A stretch of 64,000 nt of DNA from Spraguea lophii (Eukaryota > Microsporidia > Spragueidae). Location of the stretch: assembly GCA_001887945.1 (NCBI GenBank), contig LDOQ01000129.1, positions 54,309-118,308 on the forward strand. The letters are read 5' to 3'. This document shows, piece by piece, positions 63,723 through 64,000 of the stretch (position 1 is its first letter; every line of letters starts with the position of its first letter). Below the pieces are notes generated by a model, which did not search any database, was not told the origin of the DNA, and worked only from the letters and a program-made list of their open reading frames with translations. The position numbers and the translations under genes are program-made.

Positions 63723-64000
63723 TTTTATAATATAAACTGAAAAAATTAAAATTTTAATCTTTTTACCTAGAAAATTTCAAATTATCAAAGTTCGGATCCC
63801 TTTGACACAATAATGTGTAAATGAAAAATCTGAGATTCTCGGACAGGAACGGGTAGTGGCCTCTGCGCGCGACATTTAAGAAAAGGAATATGTCCAATTA
63901 ATCCAATTAAAACTAAGAAAAAGAAATTTAAAATAAAAGCAGATAAAAATGTTATTATTGAATTATAAAATTTTTATAAAAACAGATAATCATCCTTTGA
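63723..64000. other. Window end with a small GC-rich patch
   Basis: Bases about 63840-63875 (TAGTGGCCTCTGCGCGCGAC is part) are strikingly GC-rich for this window. They are not part of the SINE family as far as I can align. They could belong to the upstream part of the integrase element or to an unrelated insertion. Confidence 0.35.

Noticed and set aside
1..64000. CRISPR arrays, bacterial operons, ribosomal RNA genes and canonical tRNA genes
   Set aside because: None was found; the gene content is eukaryotic and no regular spacer-repeat array or conserved RNA gene core is visible.

Overview
This is a very AT-rich stretch of nuclear DNA from a microsporidian parasite. The housekeeping proteins are eukaryotic, compact and divergent, every gene is an uninterrupted frame, spacers are almost pure A+T, and several starts carry a CCC-type motif directly before the ATG (ACCCTTTATG, ACCCCTATG), as described for microsporidian genes. 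I cannot fix the genus from the sequence alone.

The window has two compartments. From 1 to about 31.2 kb there is no intact host gene. It is a graveyard of mobile elements at different stages of decay: at least twelve copies of Merlin/IS1595-type DNA transposons in several families, two Tc1/mariner copies, Ty3/gypsy-type integrase and reverse-transcriptase relics on both strands, and a long non-LTR retrotransposon (LINE) with an R2/R4-type restriction-like endonuclease motif. On top of these lies a short family of about 490 bp with the anatomy of a tRNA-derived SINE: Pol III A and B boxes at the head, an A-rich tail and target-site duplications. Two of its copies are nearly identical, so it moved recently.

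From 31.3 to 61.5 kb the DNA becomes a gene island. In order it holds a small RNase MRP (Rmp1)-like protein, the Pol I initiation factor Rrn3, the beta-prime COPI coat protein (asparagine-rich), a CAF-1 p60/Cac2-like WD40 protein, a secreted hypothetical protein, a repeat-bearing charged protein, a protein O-mannosyltransferase with MIR repeats, a second secreted hypothetical protein, a single-BIR protein, cytosolic isoleucyl-tRNA synthetase, the NuA4 subunit Eaf6, an aldo-keto reductase, cytosolic seryl-tRNA synthetase and a 579-residue hypothetical protein. They serve ribosome production, translation, chromatin, secretion and glycosylation, and show no operon logic. The island contains one Merlin relic and three SINE pieces; one SINE copy fills the shared promoter gap between the BIR gene and the isoleucyl-tRNA synthetase gene. 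After 61.5 kb the sequence returns to decayed DNA with a further integrase relic.

The strongest candidate for something undescribed is the SINE family, with the LINE relic as a possible source of its machinery. All calls come from reading motifs by eye; no search or alignment program was run.
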